This document shows positions 10,155 to 17,665 of a stretch of DNA of 64,000 nt, piece by piece. A program made the translations under genes and the position numbers. Position 1 is the stretch's first letter; the number at the start of each line of letters is the position of its first letter. The stretch comes from Maribacter sp. BPC-D8 (GTDB taxonomy: Bacteria > Bacteroidota > Bacteroidia > Flavobacteriales > Flavobacteriaceae): positions 2,170,001-2,234,000 of the forward strand of contig NZ_CP128187.1 in the NCBI RefSeq assembly GCF_035207705.1. Reading direction: 5' to 3'. The notes under the pieces were generated by a model, which did not search any database, had not been told where the DNA came from, and was given only the letters and a program-made list of their open reading frames with translations.

Positions 10155-10784
10155 ATGTTTACAAAACTAAAAACACCGCAAAGAATGCATGCTGGCTTTA
10201 TATTGGCCATCGCATTTTTATTGGTGTTGGGTTCTAACAGATTATATCAAAGACATTTTTCGACTTTACAGCACACGGTAAATTCAGTGTACGAAGACAG
10301 AATTAAGGTTCAAGATTATATCTATCAATTGAGTAATATCTTTTATCAAAAGAAAATTCGAATTATTACCGAAGGAGACTTTGCCCAGGTGATAGATGAA
10401 AATAAAGAAACAGAAAAACTACTTTCTAATTTTGCGTTAACAAAATTGACTACTGAAGAATACAATACACTTAACGAATTGACTTTACAATTCGATAAGC
10501 TTAAAAAATCTGAAGAAAAAGTAGTCCAGTCCAAAGACAATTTAAGAAGTGGCGTTCATGCAGTATCATTAAAAACCTTAGAAGAAATAAATCAAATTTT
10601 AGATATACTAGCACGTATACAGCTTGAAGAAAGTAGGCAAATGACACAACGTTCTAACAAAACTTTAGACACCAAAATACTGATGTCAAAATTAGAGTTA
10701 GGCTTTTTAATAGCTATTGGCTTTGCCTTATTGGCTTTAATCTTTTATCCCTTGAATACAAAACAACCTGTTTTGGATCAGTAA
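10155..10784 (+). CDS. Membrane four-helix-bundle sensor-like protein without output domain
   Basis: The 209-residue protein has one membrane helix near residues 14-29, a long charged helical periplasmic region (about 30-175) like the 4HB_MCP ligand-binding domain of chemoreceptors and kinases, and a second membrane helix near 180-200. It stops about ten residues later. No HAMP, kinase or signalling domain follows, and no such domain is encoded just downstream. It may act by pairing with another membrane protein, or with the soluble kinase encoded upstream (inference). Family resemblance was judged by topology and helical content only. Confidence 0.65.
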   Translation: MFTKLKTPQRMHAGFILAIAFLLVLGSNRLYQRHFSTLQHTVNSVYEDRIKVQDYIYQLSNIFYQKKIRIITEGDFAQVIDENKETEKLLSNFALTKLTTEEYNTLNELTLQFDKLKKSEEKVVQSKDNLRSGVHAVSLKTLEEINQILDILARIQLEESRQMTQRSNKTLDTKILMSKLELGFLIAIGFALLALIFYPLNTKQPVLDQ

Positions 10785-10817
10785 AATTATTACGTAAACA
10801 TTTTTAATATAAACGCG

Positions 10818-11009
10818 ATGAAAAATTATATGCGGAGCATATGCTCTACCTGCACCTACGTGGCATATTGCTCATTAACAAATGATAAAAACTCAATTGT
10901 TTCGTGTAGTGAATATGTACATGTATTGGATGTCACCAATGAACCTACATTGATCATTTCTAATGAAATGGCAAGTAAAGAATTTAAAAGAGAATTAGTC
11001 TTAAACTAA
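10818..11009 (+). CDS. Cys-rich mini-protein upstream of glutamate dehydrogenase
   Basis: The 63-residue protein has four cysteines in the first 30 residues (C9, C12, C18, C30; pattern C-x2-C-x5-C-x11-C) and a plain C-terminal tail. The spacing could hold zinc or an iron-sulfur cluster. It ends 5 bp before the glutamate dehydrogenase ATG, which supports a real, co-translated gene. No family was recognised. A regulatory or redox role beside the dehydrogenase is speculation. Confidence 0.6.
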   Translation: MKNYMRSICSTCTYVAYCSLTNDKNSIVSCSEYVHVLDVTNEPTLIISNEMASKEFKRELVLN

Positions 11010-11014
11010 ATATA

Positions 11015-12304
11015 ATGATAGCAAAAGTAGCATCTAAAAAAGCGCCTAAACAAGGTATGCTTGAAAACGTAATGCGACAATTTGATAATGCCGCAGACAT
11101 TATTGATTTAAACTCTAATATTAGAAAAATATTAGAGGTGACCAATAATGAAATAGTTGTTCATTTTCCTGTGCGAATGGATAATGGTGAGGTTGAAATT
11201 TTTACCGGCTACCGTGTTCAGCATAACAATGCGCTGGGACCATATAAGGGCGGACTTCGTTACCACCCTACCGTTGATATCGATGCTGCAAAGGCATTGG
11301 CAATGTGGATGACCTGGAAAACTTCGTTGGCAGGTTTACCCTATGGTGGCGCTAAGGGCGGAATTCAATTAGACCCTAACAAATATTCTAATTCAGAATT
11401 AGAGCGTATAACTAGAAGGTTTACGTATGCGTTGGGCGATAATATTGGTCCGGAGTTAGATATTCCTGCTCCCGATGTAAATACCAATCCGCAGACGATG
11501 GCTTGGATTCTTGACACCTACATGTCTACGAAATCGCCTGCAGAAAGATCTACCAACATGCACGTAGTTACAGGTAAACCTGTAGGTGCCGGTGGCTCAA
11601 AAGGTAGAGATAGAGCTACTGGTTTCGGTGTATTTCTAACCATTAAATTTTGGGCAGAAAGTCATAATGTAGATTTAAAGGACAAAAAATTTATCGTACA
11701 AGGGTTCGGTAATGTTGGGTATTGGGCAGCCTATTTCTTAGTAAATGAAGGCGCCATTTTAACTGCGGTACAAGATGCCTATGGTAGTATTGCCAATGAA
11801 GAAGGTATAGATGTCGATCAATTATTAAACTATTCTAAAGGGAACAAGGGCAATATACTAGGTTATGCAAAGGCAAGAACAATAGATAGTAAAGATTTCT
11901 TTTCATTAGACTGCGATATCTGTATACCTGCAGCATTAGGCAATCAAATTACACCTAAAAACGCCAATAAGATAAAAGCGTATTTAATTGCCGAAGGTGC
12001 TAACGGACCAACAGATGTAGATGCTGAAGAAATTCTATTAAAAAAAGGTATCGATATCATACCTGATATTCTATGTAATTCTGGCGGAGTGATTGGTAGC
12101 TACTTTGAGTGGTTACAGAACCGTAACGGCGAAATCTGGACTTTAGATGAAGTGATGGTGAAATTAGAAAAGAAAATGAAAGAGTCTTTTACTACTGTTC
12201 TCGAAACATCGAAAAAGAGAAAAGTAGATATGCGTACGGCAGCCTTTATAATAGCTATTGAAAGATTAGAAGAGGCGTATGTACAACGCGGTATTTTTCC
12301 GTGA
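11015..12304 (+). CDS. gdhA: Glu/Leu/Phe/Val dehydrogenase, probably glutamate dehydrogenase
   Basis: The 429-residue length is typical of the roughly 420-residue bacterial and archaeal glutamate dehydrogenases. The substrate region (GPYKGGLRYHP) and active-site motif (LPYGGAKGGIQLDP, catalytic-region lysine near residue 114) are intact. The Rossmann segment FIVQGFGNVGYWAAY follows, then IAEGANGPT and the closing CNSGGVIGSYFEW motif. It should interconvert glutamate with 2-oxoglutarate and ammonium in the cytoplasm; cofactor preference cannot be fixed by eye. The closest context is stress-type genes rather than nitrogen transport. The symbol reflects the family; leucine or phenylalanine dehydrogenase activity is less likely. 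Confidence 0.9.
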   Translation: MIAKVASKKAPKQGMLENVMRQFDNAADIIDLNSNIRKILEVTNNEIVVHFPVRMDNGEVEIFTGYRVQHNNALGPYKGGLRYHPTVDIDAAKALAMWMTWKTSLAGLPYGGAKGGIQLDPNKYSNSELERITRRFTYALGDNIGPELDIPAPDVNTNPQTMAWILDTYMSTKSPAERSTNMHVVTGKPVGAGGSKGRDRATGFGVFLTIKFWAESHNVDLKDKKFIVQGFGNVGYWAAYFLVNEGAILTAVQDAYGSIANEEGIDVDQLLNYSKGNKGNILGYAKARTIDSKDFFSLDCDICIPAALGNQITPKNANKIKAYLIAEGANGPTDVDAEEILLKKGIDIIPDILCNSGGVIGSYFEWLQNRNGEIWTLDEVMVKLEKKMKESFTTVLETSKKRKVDMRTAAFIIAIERLEEAYVQRGIFP

Positions 12305-12426
12305 TAAATAATACAGTATTTAAACAATGATAGTGATTTTAAAAAGTATGTAGTGAATACTGCCACCAAGGGCGTGGTCGAAATTATTTGAACTAAGCTA
12401 GCCAATGTTCTCGGCTGCGCTTAAAA

Positions 12427-12443
12427 TGGCAACGAACTATATT
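12427..12443 (+). promoter_or_regulatory. Second TGGCA...ACTATAT motif, upstream of the GreA-C-like paralogue
   Basis: TGGCAACGAACTATATT lies 50 bp upstream of the ATG at 12477 and resembles the motif at 9070-9088 ahead of the paralogous gene. Shared parts are TGGCA and ACTATAT with a two-base spacing difference. It could be a shared control site; two examples are too few to be firm. Confidence 0.25.
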
Positions 12444-12476
12444 TTTAAACACATATCTCAATAAAAAAATTAGAAA

Positions 12477-12896
12477 ATGAAGTACGGCAATCTGGTTATA
12501 GAGAAAAAAGAATACGTGGTGCTTAAAAGGTTTATGAACCTATCAGGCTACTATAAAGATGACACATTACGTAAATCTGTACAAAAACTGGTCGGTGAAT
12601 TAGAGACTGCCATCATCTGCGATGCATCAGAAATGTATGAAGATGTTATTCGGTTCAATACAACGGTGACGATAGTTTCTGAAAATGGGTGGCACAAGAA
12701 ATTTAAGCTGGTGATGCCTACTGACAGTGATATTAAAAATGACAAAATATCTATACTCACCCCAATGGGTGCAGCGGTTATTGGGTACAGCGAAGGTGAT
12801 GCCATTGTTTGGGATTTTCCATCCGGAGAACAAAAACTAACCATAGAAAAAGTAGAGCAAGAGAATGAGTATATGAACATAAACATGGTACTATGA
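12477..12896 (+). CDS. GreA/GreB C-terminal domain (Rnk-like) protein, paralogue
   Basis: The 139-residue protein begins MKYGNLVIEKKEYVVLKRF, matching the start of the protein at 9219. It shares the diagnostic SDIKNDKISILTPMGAAVIG and GDAIVWDFP core of the GreA/GreB C-terminal fold and ends in a short acidic tail. The long Gre coiled coil is missing, so transcript cleavage activity is not expected. The ATGA overlap with the next gene (4 bp) shows translational coupling. Two divergent paralogues bracketing glutamate dehydrogenase suggest a stress-regulated set. Confidence 0.75.
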   Translation: MKYGNLVIEKKEYVVLKRFMNLSGYYKDDTLRKSVQKLVGELETAIICDASEMYEDVIRFNTTVTIVSENGWHKKFKLVMPTDSDIKNDKISILTPMGAAVIGYSEGDAIVWDFPSGEQKLTIEKVEQENEYMNINMVL

Positions 12897-13285
12897 TCGC
12901 ATCTAAACATTTTTATCCGCATGAATCAGACAAAAGAGTTATGATGAAAAAGGATCGATTAGAAATTAATAACTGGACAGATGAGCTAGAGTTTTTAAAT
13001 AAGGAAATTGAATTCTATTTAGACATTGAAGACAGCATGATTCATAGTTCAAAATTGTACCAAGAGCTACATGGCGTACGCAGAGAAAATGCGTTAATGT
13101 TGGCGGCGCTTTACCGCTATGATAATGCTGTGGGCAAATCTATAGAATGTGACACTGTAGCATGCGATGCCTATTATCTAAACCATCATGAAAAAAAGAG
13201 AGATACTTACTTGTCACTAATTGAAAATTACAGAAGTCTAAAGCTAAAAATATTATCTCAAATACTAATAAATGCAAGAAGTTAA
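12893..13285 (+). CDS. Helical protein of unknown function, coupled to the Rnk-like gene
   Basis: The 130-residue protein overlaps the preceding stop by 4 bp (ATGA). It is largely charged alpha-helix with no signal peptide or membrane segment. An internal ATG pair at residues 17-18 (MMKKDRLEINNW) is an alternative start. Short motifs include WTDELEFLNKEIEFYLDIE and ELHGVRRENALMLAALYRY. It may pair with the product of the overlapping gene. No family was recognised. Confidence 0.65.
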   Translation: MIASKHFYPHESDKRVMMKKDRLEINNWTDELEFLNKEIEFYLDIEDSMIHSSKLYQELHGVRRENALMLAALYRYDNAVGKSIECDTVACDAYYLNHHEKKRDTYLSLIENYRSLKLKILSQILINARS

Positions 13286-13344
13286 GTGAATTAGAAACTA
13301 CCATTACATACCAAACCTAACCAAACCATCTAAAACATACCGTC

Positions 13345-14193
13345 ATGGAAAATAGAATACTATTACCTACAGATTTCTCAAAGAACTCATGGAACGCTAT
13401 ACAGTACGCCATAAAACTCTTCGAAGATAAAAAGTGCACTTTTTACATTTTGCATGCCTATTCTAAAGAAACCCATGGCTTAGATAGTTTAACCTTATTA
13501 GATCCCGATGAAGCGTTTAATAAATTTTCTGAATTAAGATCAAGACAGGGCTTAGGCGATATATTATTACAATTATCGAAATTAAAAAATAATGAAAATC
13601 ACGAATTTCATGTCGTATCAGAATCTACCTTACTTTTAGATGCTGTAAAAAGCCTGAATGAAAAACTTCATTTTAAAATGATTGTTATGGGTGCAAAAGG
13701 CATTACTAACAAAAAAGGAGAATCGTACGGGAAACAAACTCTTGAAATTTCAAGACAAATTAGAAAATGCCCCATTTTAGTGGTACCGGCAAAAGTAGAT
13801 TTCAATCACCCTAAAGAAATTGTACTAACTACAGATTTCAATACTAAAATTAAATCATCTGAAATTAAATACTTGGTTGAAATCGCTAAACTAAGTAATG
13901 CCAGTATACAGGTATTGAGTTTAACACAACCGAAAAAGTTGAGCTTCTCTCAAAAAAGAAATAAGGTATTTATTCGTAGTCAGCTCAAAGGCGTAGACTA
14001 CAAGTTTAATACGCTACGTAATGTAAAAATGGCAATTGCACTAAGTTGCTTTGTAGAGATTAGAGCCTCTAATATGATAAGTTATGTAGATAAAAAGCCT
14101 TCGTTTTGGGAACGTCTTGGTTTTGGCAAACTATCACTGAATAAGTTGGGTTACTACGCAAATGTACCCGTATTGGCACTACATGCCAAATAG
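13345..14193 (+). CDS. Universal stress protein (UspA family, tandem domain)
   Basis: The 282-residue protein has a first Usp domain starting NRILLPTDFSKNSWNAIQYA and closing with the nucleotide-binding-type loop VMGAKGITNKKGESYGKQT, followed by CPILVVPA. The second domain (from about residue 155, EIVLTTDF) is degenerate and lacks a clear G-x2-G-x9-G loop. It is cytoplasmic and probably binds ATP in domain 1. Family members help survival in starvation or low oxygen. It lies 59 bp after the coupled pair and is probably part of the same stress block. Confidence 0.9.
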   Translation: MENRILLPTDFSKNSWNAIQYAIKLFEDKKCTFYILHAYSKETHGLDSLTLLDPDEAFNKFSELRSRQGLGDILLQLSKLKNNENHEFHVVSESTLLLDAVKSLNEKLHFKMIVMGAKGITNKKGESYGKQTLEISRQIRKCPILVVPAKVDFNHPKEIVLTTDFNTKIKSSEIKYLVEIAKLSNASIQVLSLTQPKKLSFSQKRNKVFIRSQLKGVDYKFNTLRNVKMAIALSCFVEIRASNMISYVDKKPSFWERLGFGKLSLNKLGYYANVPVLALHAK

Positions 14194-14223
14194 GTTTTTT
14201 AAGCTCACATTCGTCGTTTCTGG

Positions 14224-14244
14224 TTGTTGCATATCGTACCTTTG
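14224..14244 (+). promoter_or_regulatory. Bacteroidota-type promoter of the MscS gene
   Basis: TACCTTTG (14237-14244) matches the TAnnTTTG -7 element exactly and sits 24 bp before the ATG at 14268. TTG triplets at 14224 and 14227 are closer than the usual -33 distance; the TTTCTGG string at 14217 is at the expected distance but is imperfect. Confidence 0.5.
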
Positions 14245-14267
14245 TACCGCAAAAATGATCAAGGACT

Positions 14268-15518
14268 ATGAACGACGATTTTCACAGATTACTATATAAC
14301 TACCTTGTAGAAAGCGGACTAAGCGAAAAAGCGGCAGCCTATTTGAACCTTGCCATTTTATTAGTTATCGGTCTAGTACTTGCTTATTTCTTAGATCTTA
14401 TAATTTGGAAAGTGCTGCGGTCAGTATCGCTAAAATTAGCGCAAAAGTCTAAAACCAATTTTGATAATTTTTTGGTAGCCAATAGAGTACCACGGTATAT
14501 TGCTCATATTATACCGCTGAGCATGTTGGTAGAACTTGTACCCTTCGGATTTATAGGTTTTGATTATGCCGAAAAAATAGTATTAAAGTTTTTAAATGTA
14601 CTGTTTGTTGTTCTTACACTTTATGTCGTTAAAAGTGTATTTAGAAGTCTCAATGATTATCTAAAAACAAAAACTCGGTTTAGAGATAAACCTATGGGCA
14701 GCTACATACAGGTGTTTATGATTTTTGCCTGGGTCTTAGGTACATTCACCATTTTCGCAATTATTACGGAGATACAAATCTGGAAATTTTTTACCGCTCT
14801 TGGTGCAGGATCAGCCGTAATTTTATTGATATTCAAAGATTCTATTCTTGGTCTAGTTGCCAGTATACAGGTTAGTATCAATGATATGGTTCGTATTGGT
14901 GATTGGATCAGTTTTGACAAATTTGGAGCAGATGGCGATGTGGTCGAAATATCGCTTGCAACGGTAAAAGTCCAAAATTTTGATAATACCATTACCACAA
15001 TACCAACCTATGCGTTGATATCAGATTCTTTTAAAAACTGGCGTGGAATGCAAGAATCTGGCGGAAGGCGAATAAAACGAGCTTTGATCATTAGTCAAAA
15101 AAGCATTCATTTTTTGTCAGAAGCCGATATAGAAGAGTTTCAAAAAATACAATTAATTCAGCCGTATTTAAATACGAGATCAGAACAAATCAATACCTAT
15201 AACACAGCAAATAATATTGACAAAGAGCTTGCTATAAATGGAAGAAATTTGACGAATATTGGTGTATTCAGAAAATATGTAAACGATTATCTGCAAAGTC
15301 ATTCTGCCGTAAATAAAGGTATGACCTTAATGGTTCGCCAATTAGCACCAACACCACAAGGTATACCGTTAGAAGTATATGCTTTTAGCTCAGACAAGCG
15401 TTGGGAGAATTATGAGTATGTAATGGCAGACATCTTTGACCATCTACTAGCTGCCCTACCCTATTTTCAATTACAGGTATATGAAATACCTGTACCTTCA
15501 TTTTCCAATGAAAATTAA
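14268..15518 (+). CDS. Small-conductance mechanosensitive channel, MscS family (YbdG-like)
   Basis: The 416-residue length equals that of YbdG-type MscS channels. About five hydrophobic segments lie in residues 20-195. The pore-lining and beta-domain region has GAGSAVILLIFKDSILGLVA, then VRIGDWI and an EISLATVKVQNFDNT segment typical of the MscS beta domain, and IPTYALISDSFKNWRGM. It gates in the inner membrane on hypo-osmotic shock. The last codons (YFQLQVYEIPVP, then SFSNEN) are notable: a second, displaced version of this end (YFDLQMYEIPVPITSK) lies 1.15 kb downstream, so the present C-terminus was probably replaced when the next gene inserted. Confidence 0.9.
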   Translation: MNDDFHRLLYNYLVESGLSEKAAAYLNLAILLVIGLVLAYFLDLIIWKVLRSVSLKLAQKSKTNFDNFLVANRVPRYIAHIIPLSMLVELVPFGFIGFDYAEKIVLKFLNVLFVVLTLYVVKSVFRSLNDYLKTKTRFRDKPMGSYIQVFMIFAWVLGTFTIFAIITEIQIWKFFTALGAGSAVILLIFKDSILGLVASIQVSINDMVRIGDWISFDKFGADGDVVEISLATVKVQNFDNTITTIPTYALISDSFKNWRGMQESGGRRIKRALIISQKSIHFLSEADIEEFQKIQLIQPYLNTRSEQINTYNTANNIDKELAINGRNLTNIGVFRKYVNDYLQSHSAVNKGMTLMVRQLAPTPQGIPLEVYAFSSDKRWENYEYVMADIFDHLLAALPYFQLQVYEIPVPSFSNEN

Positions 15519-15629
15519 TTTTTTATGGTGATATAATATTGGGTAAAACCTTTTCAAAATCCCATGGCAATTGAATTAGAAAAGAATGGTTTATCTTTCT
15601 TTAATATAACACCTATTGCACTTATTTAT

Positions 15630-15645
15630 GTGTTGCCAGCCATTT
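15630..15645. repeat. Left boundary palindrome arm of the Imm26-like insert
   Basis: GTGTTGCCAGCC (15630-15641) is the exact reverse complement of GGCTGGCAACAC at 16458-16469, at the end of the Imm26-like gene. CCAGCCATT here also matches AATGGCTGG at 16482-16490 in reverse complement. The gene is thus framed by inverted arms. Confidence 0.6.
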
Positions 15646-15656
15646 AAACCAAGATT

Positions 15657-16478
15657 ATGGATACAGATATAAAATTCGGAAAATTTGAAATTTCACTACC
15701 TAATGAAACTTCATCAATGTTTGGAATTTTTGAAAACCTAACAGAATTTCTTGGTGTGGAATATCAATCAGAAGCGGTTGAAAAACTAAAAATAGCGCTA
15801 GAAAAAGTAAGTTTAAAACCTAAACCAAATATTGATTTTGAAAGTGATTACACGCAAATAGATAGTAAAAGTGCTGATACAATTTTTAGTGTAGCAAAAA
15901 TAATTAACAACATATCTTTATCTAAATATCGTATTGATTTCAAAGAAAAAGAGTTAGATGAAATTTATAAAAAGTTAAAGAAATGGAAACGACCTCCAAG
16001 ACAAAAATGGAAAATTGGCGATATTATTTCTGTTCCAATGTCTAATAATTCTTTTGCTTTTGGACAAGTAATTGGAACGCATCTAACAAAAACCAGTCCT
16101 ATATTAGTTTTATTTGACCTAACTAAAGAAAACTCTGAAACTTCTATTGAAGAATTAATAGAATCTCGACCACTATCTGTTAACAATTCTTATGAAGATG
16201 AAATTAAAAATCACCTATTTAAAGTTTTATTTAATTGCAAGGTATTAGTTAGTCCTGAAAGGGTTCCAAATAAAAAATTTCACGGTGGTGTAAATTTAAG
16301 TACTTTGGCAGACGTTTATTTTGGACTTGAACCTTGGAATATTATGAATAATGAAAATTATTATGGCAAATACTTTTTACCTGAAATTGGAAAGCCTGAA
16401 AATATAATTTGGTTGAGTGATGAAGAAAAAGTAAAATATTGGGAAGATAAAAAAAACGGCTGGCAACACGGTGTATAA
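15657..16478 (+). CDS. Imm26-like immunity protein
   Basis: The 273-residue protein has a helical N-terminal half and a C-terminal beta-rich domain starting at about residue 117 with KWKIGDIISVPMSNNSFAFG, followed by QVIG. This GD-x-x-x-xP...(F/Y)GQV pattern is typical of the Imm26 family of polymorphic-toxin immunity proteins. Later conserved parts are PWNIM and PENIIWLSDEE. There is no signal peptide, so it is cytoplasmic. The last codons encode NGWQHGV and overlap the right palindrome arm. It lies inside a 1.15-kb segment bounded by two versions of the mscS 3' end, so it appears to be an acquired cassette. No cognate toxin is present nearby. Confidence 0.6.
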   Translation: MDTDIKFGKFEISLPNETSSMFGIFENLTEFLGVEYQSEAVEKLKIALEKVSLKPKPNIDFESDYTQIDSKSADTIFSVAKIINNISLSKYRIDFKEKELDEIYKKLKKWKRPPRQKWKIGDIISVPMSNNSFAFGQVIGTHLTKTSPILVLFDLTKENSETSIEELIESRPLSVNNSYEDEIKNHLFKVLFNCKVLVSPERVPNKKFHGGVNLSTLADVYFGLEPWNIMNNENYYGKYFLPEIGKPENIIWLSDEEKVKYWEDKKNGWQHGV

Positions 16479-16591
16479 TTAATGGCTGGTTCTCGTCTAC
16501 TTACGAAAGTCCTCGCGGACTTTCTTGGTCGGTAATCATTTACTAAATTAGTTGCTTGAAACACGTAACAAACCATATACAATCACGTTAA
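16458..16591 (+). repeat. Structured attC-like boundary element
   Basis: This roughly 130-nt stretch contains an inner perfect hairpin GAAAGTCC-TCGC-GGACTTTC (16505-16524). Outer imperfect arms run CGGTGTATA...TGG near 16470-16488 and CCATATACA...CACGTT near 16575-16590. The size and layered imperfect palindrome resemble integron attC sites, but the GTTRRRY and RYYYAAC cores are not matched. It ends exactly where the displaced mscS end begins. Confidence 0.45.
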
Positions 16592-16665
16592 TCATCTATT
16601 AACCTCCCCCATCCTATTTCGATTTACAGATGTATGAAATACCTGTACCAATTACCTCTAAATAA
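16591..16665 (+). pseudogene. Displaced 3' end of mscS
   Basis: Starting at CATCTATTA (16593), this stretch parallels the mscS sequence from 15441. After one single-base frame slip it encodes YFDLQMYEIPVPITSK and a stop at 16663, against YFQLQVYEIPVP in the live gene. A 17-bp exact repeat (TATGAAATACCTGTACC) is shared at 15480-15496 and 16633-16649. It is read as the old end of mscS, cut off by the Imm26-like insertion. Confidence 0.8.
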
Positions 16666-16714
16666 CTAGTAATTTCTCACTTCCTTTCATTGATTTTTAA
16701 TCTACTAGTTCTAT

Positions 16715-16742
16715 TGGCTTTAATTGAAAATTGTATCTTTCT
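16715..16742 (+). promoter_or_regulatory. Probable promoter of the HD-domain gene
   Basis: TTG (16715-16717) and TATCTTTC (16735-16742) are 17 bp apart, close to the TTG / TAnnTTTG pattern of Bacteroidota, with the last base off consensus. The ATG at 16798 is 55 bp downstream. Confidence 0.4.
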
Positions 16743-16797
16743 TTGGTGATCATACTGCTGCACATAAATTTGTGCTGGTTGTTATTAAAGAACTCTC

Positions 16798-17412
16798 ATG
16801 CTAAAAGAAACATTCACAGCACTTCTGTTAAAATATACAGACGATAAACGTTTGATAAATGTACTATGGACAGAAATAGAGAAAAACTACTCTGGCAAAA
16901 AAAGACATTATCATACATTACAGCATCTTGACAATTTATTATCTCAGCTAACTATTGTAAAGGGAGAAATAAAGAACTGGGAAACGATTTTATTCACACT
17001 CTATTACCACGATATAATTTACAATGCTACAAAATCAGACAACGAAGAAAAAAGTGCTGACCTCGCTGAAAAACGTATGAAAGAGATTTCTGTTTCTAGC
17101 AACATTATTGAACAATGCAAAAAACAAATTTTAGCTACCAAATCGCACCATAAATCAATCAACAGCGATACTAACTATTTTACAGATGCCGACCTTTCCG
17201 TATTAGGTCAAAGTTGGGAAGCATATTCGCTATACTACAAAAATGTTAGAAAGGAATATGCTATCTACCCTAGCTTCATTTATAACCCTGGACGTAAAAA
17301 AGTTCTACATCATTTTTTATCAATGGACAGGATATTTAAAACCGATTTTTTTTACAATCAATTTGAAACACAAGCTAAACAGAACTTACAACGAGAGCTA
17401 GATTCGTTTTAA
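16798..17412 (+). CDS. HD-superfamily metal-dependent phosphohydrolase (COG4339-like)
   Basis: The 204-residue protein has the pattern of the predicted HD phosphohydrolase family: RHYHTLQH (about residues 36-43), then YYHDIIYN with the metal-binding H-D pair near 71-72, EEKSADLA, a later SHH and FTDADLSVLG with the distal aspartate. All metal ligands seem present. The substrate is unknown; family members are suspected nucleotidases. It is cytoplasmic. Its stop codon lies inside a terminator-like hairpin. It belongs to the original mscS side of the insertion or to the next accessory unit; this cannot be decided. Confidence 0.82.
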   Translation: MLKETFTALLLKYTDDKRLINVLWTEIEKNYSGKKRHYHTLQHLDNLLSQLTIVKGEIKNWETILFTLYYHDIIYNATKSDNEEKSADLAEKRMKEISVSSNIIEQCKKQILATKSHHKSINSDTNYFTDADLSVLGQSWEAYSLYYKNVRKEYAIYPSFIYNPGRKKVLHHFLSMDRIFKTDFFYNQFETQAKQNLQRELDSF

Positions 17413-17437
17413 TAAAAGAAAAACGAAATCTGCTTTT
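17400..17437 (+). terminator. Rho-independent terminator after the HD-domain gene
   Basis: AGATTCGTTTT (17400-17410) pairs with AAAACGAAATCT (17420-17431) with one bulged base across a 9-nt loop, then TGCTTTT. The stop codon of the HD gene lies in the left arm and loop. Confidence 0.6.
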
Positions 17438-17665
17438 GCAAATTATAAGGCGTAGATACTAATCTTTAGTCAGTATTATTGAAAATAGAAATAAAACACT
17501 TTAGACAAAACCATATACAAGTAGTGTAATCTTCAGGTTTTAGTCTTTGTCAATATACTTTTATAAAGCGCACCAAATCTTCAGAATTTCATTCAAATAG
17601 AAGATAAAAAAACAAAAAGCTTTAACTTAACCCATACATAAAATGCCAGTAAGTAAAACACAACC

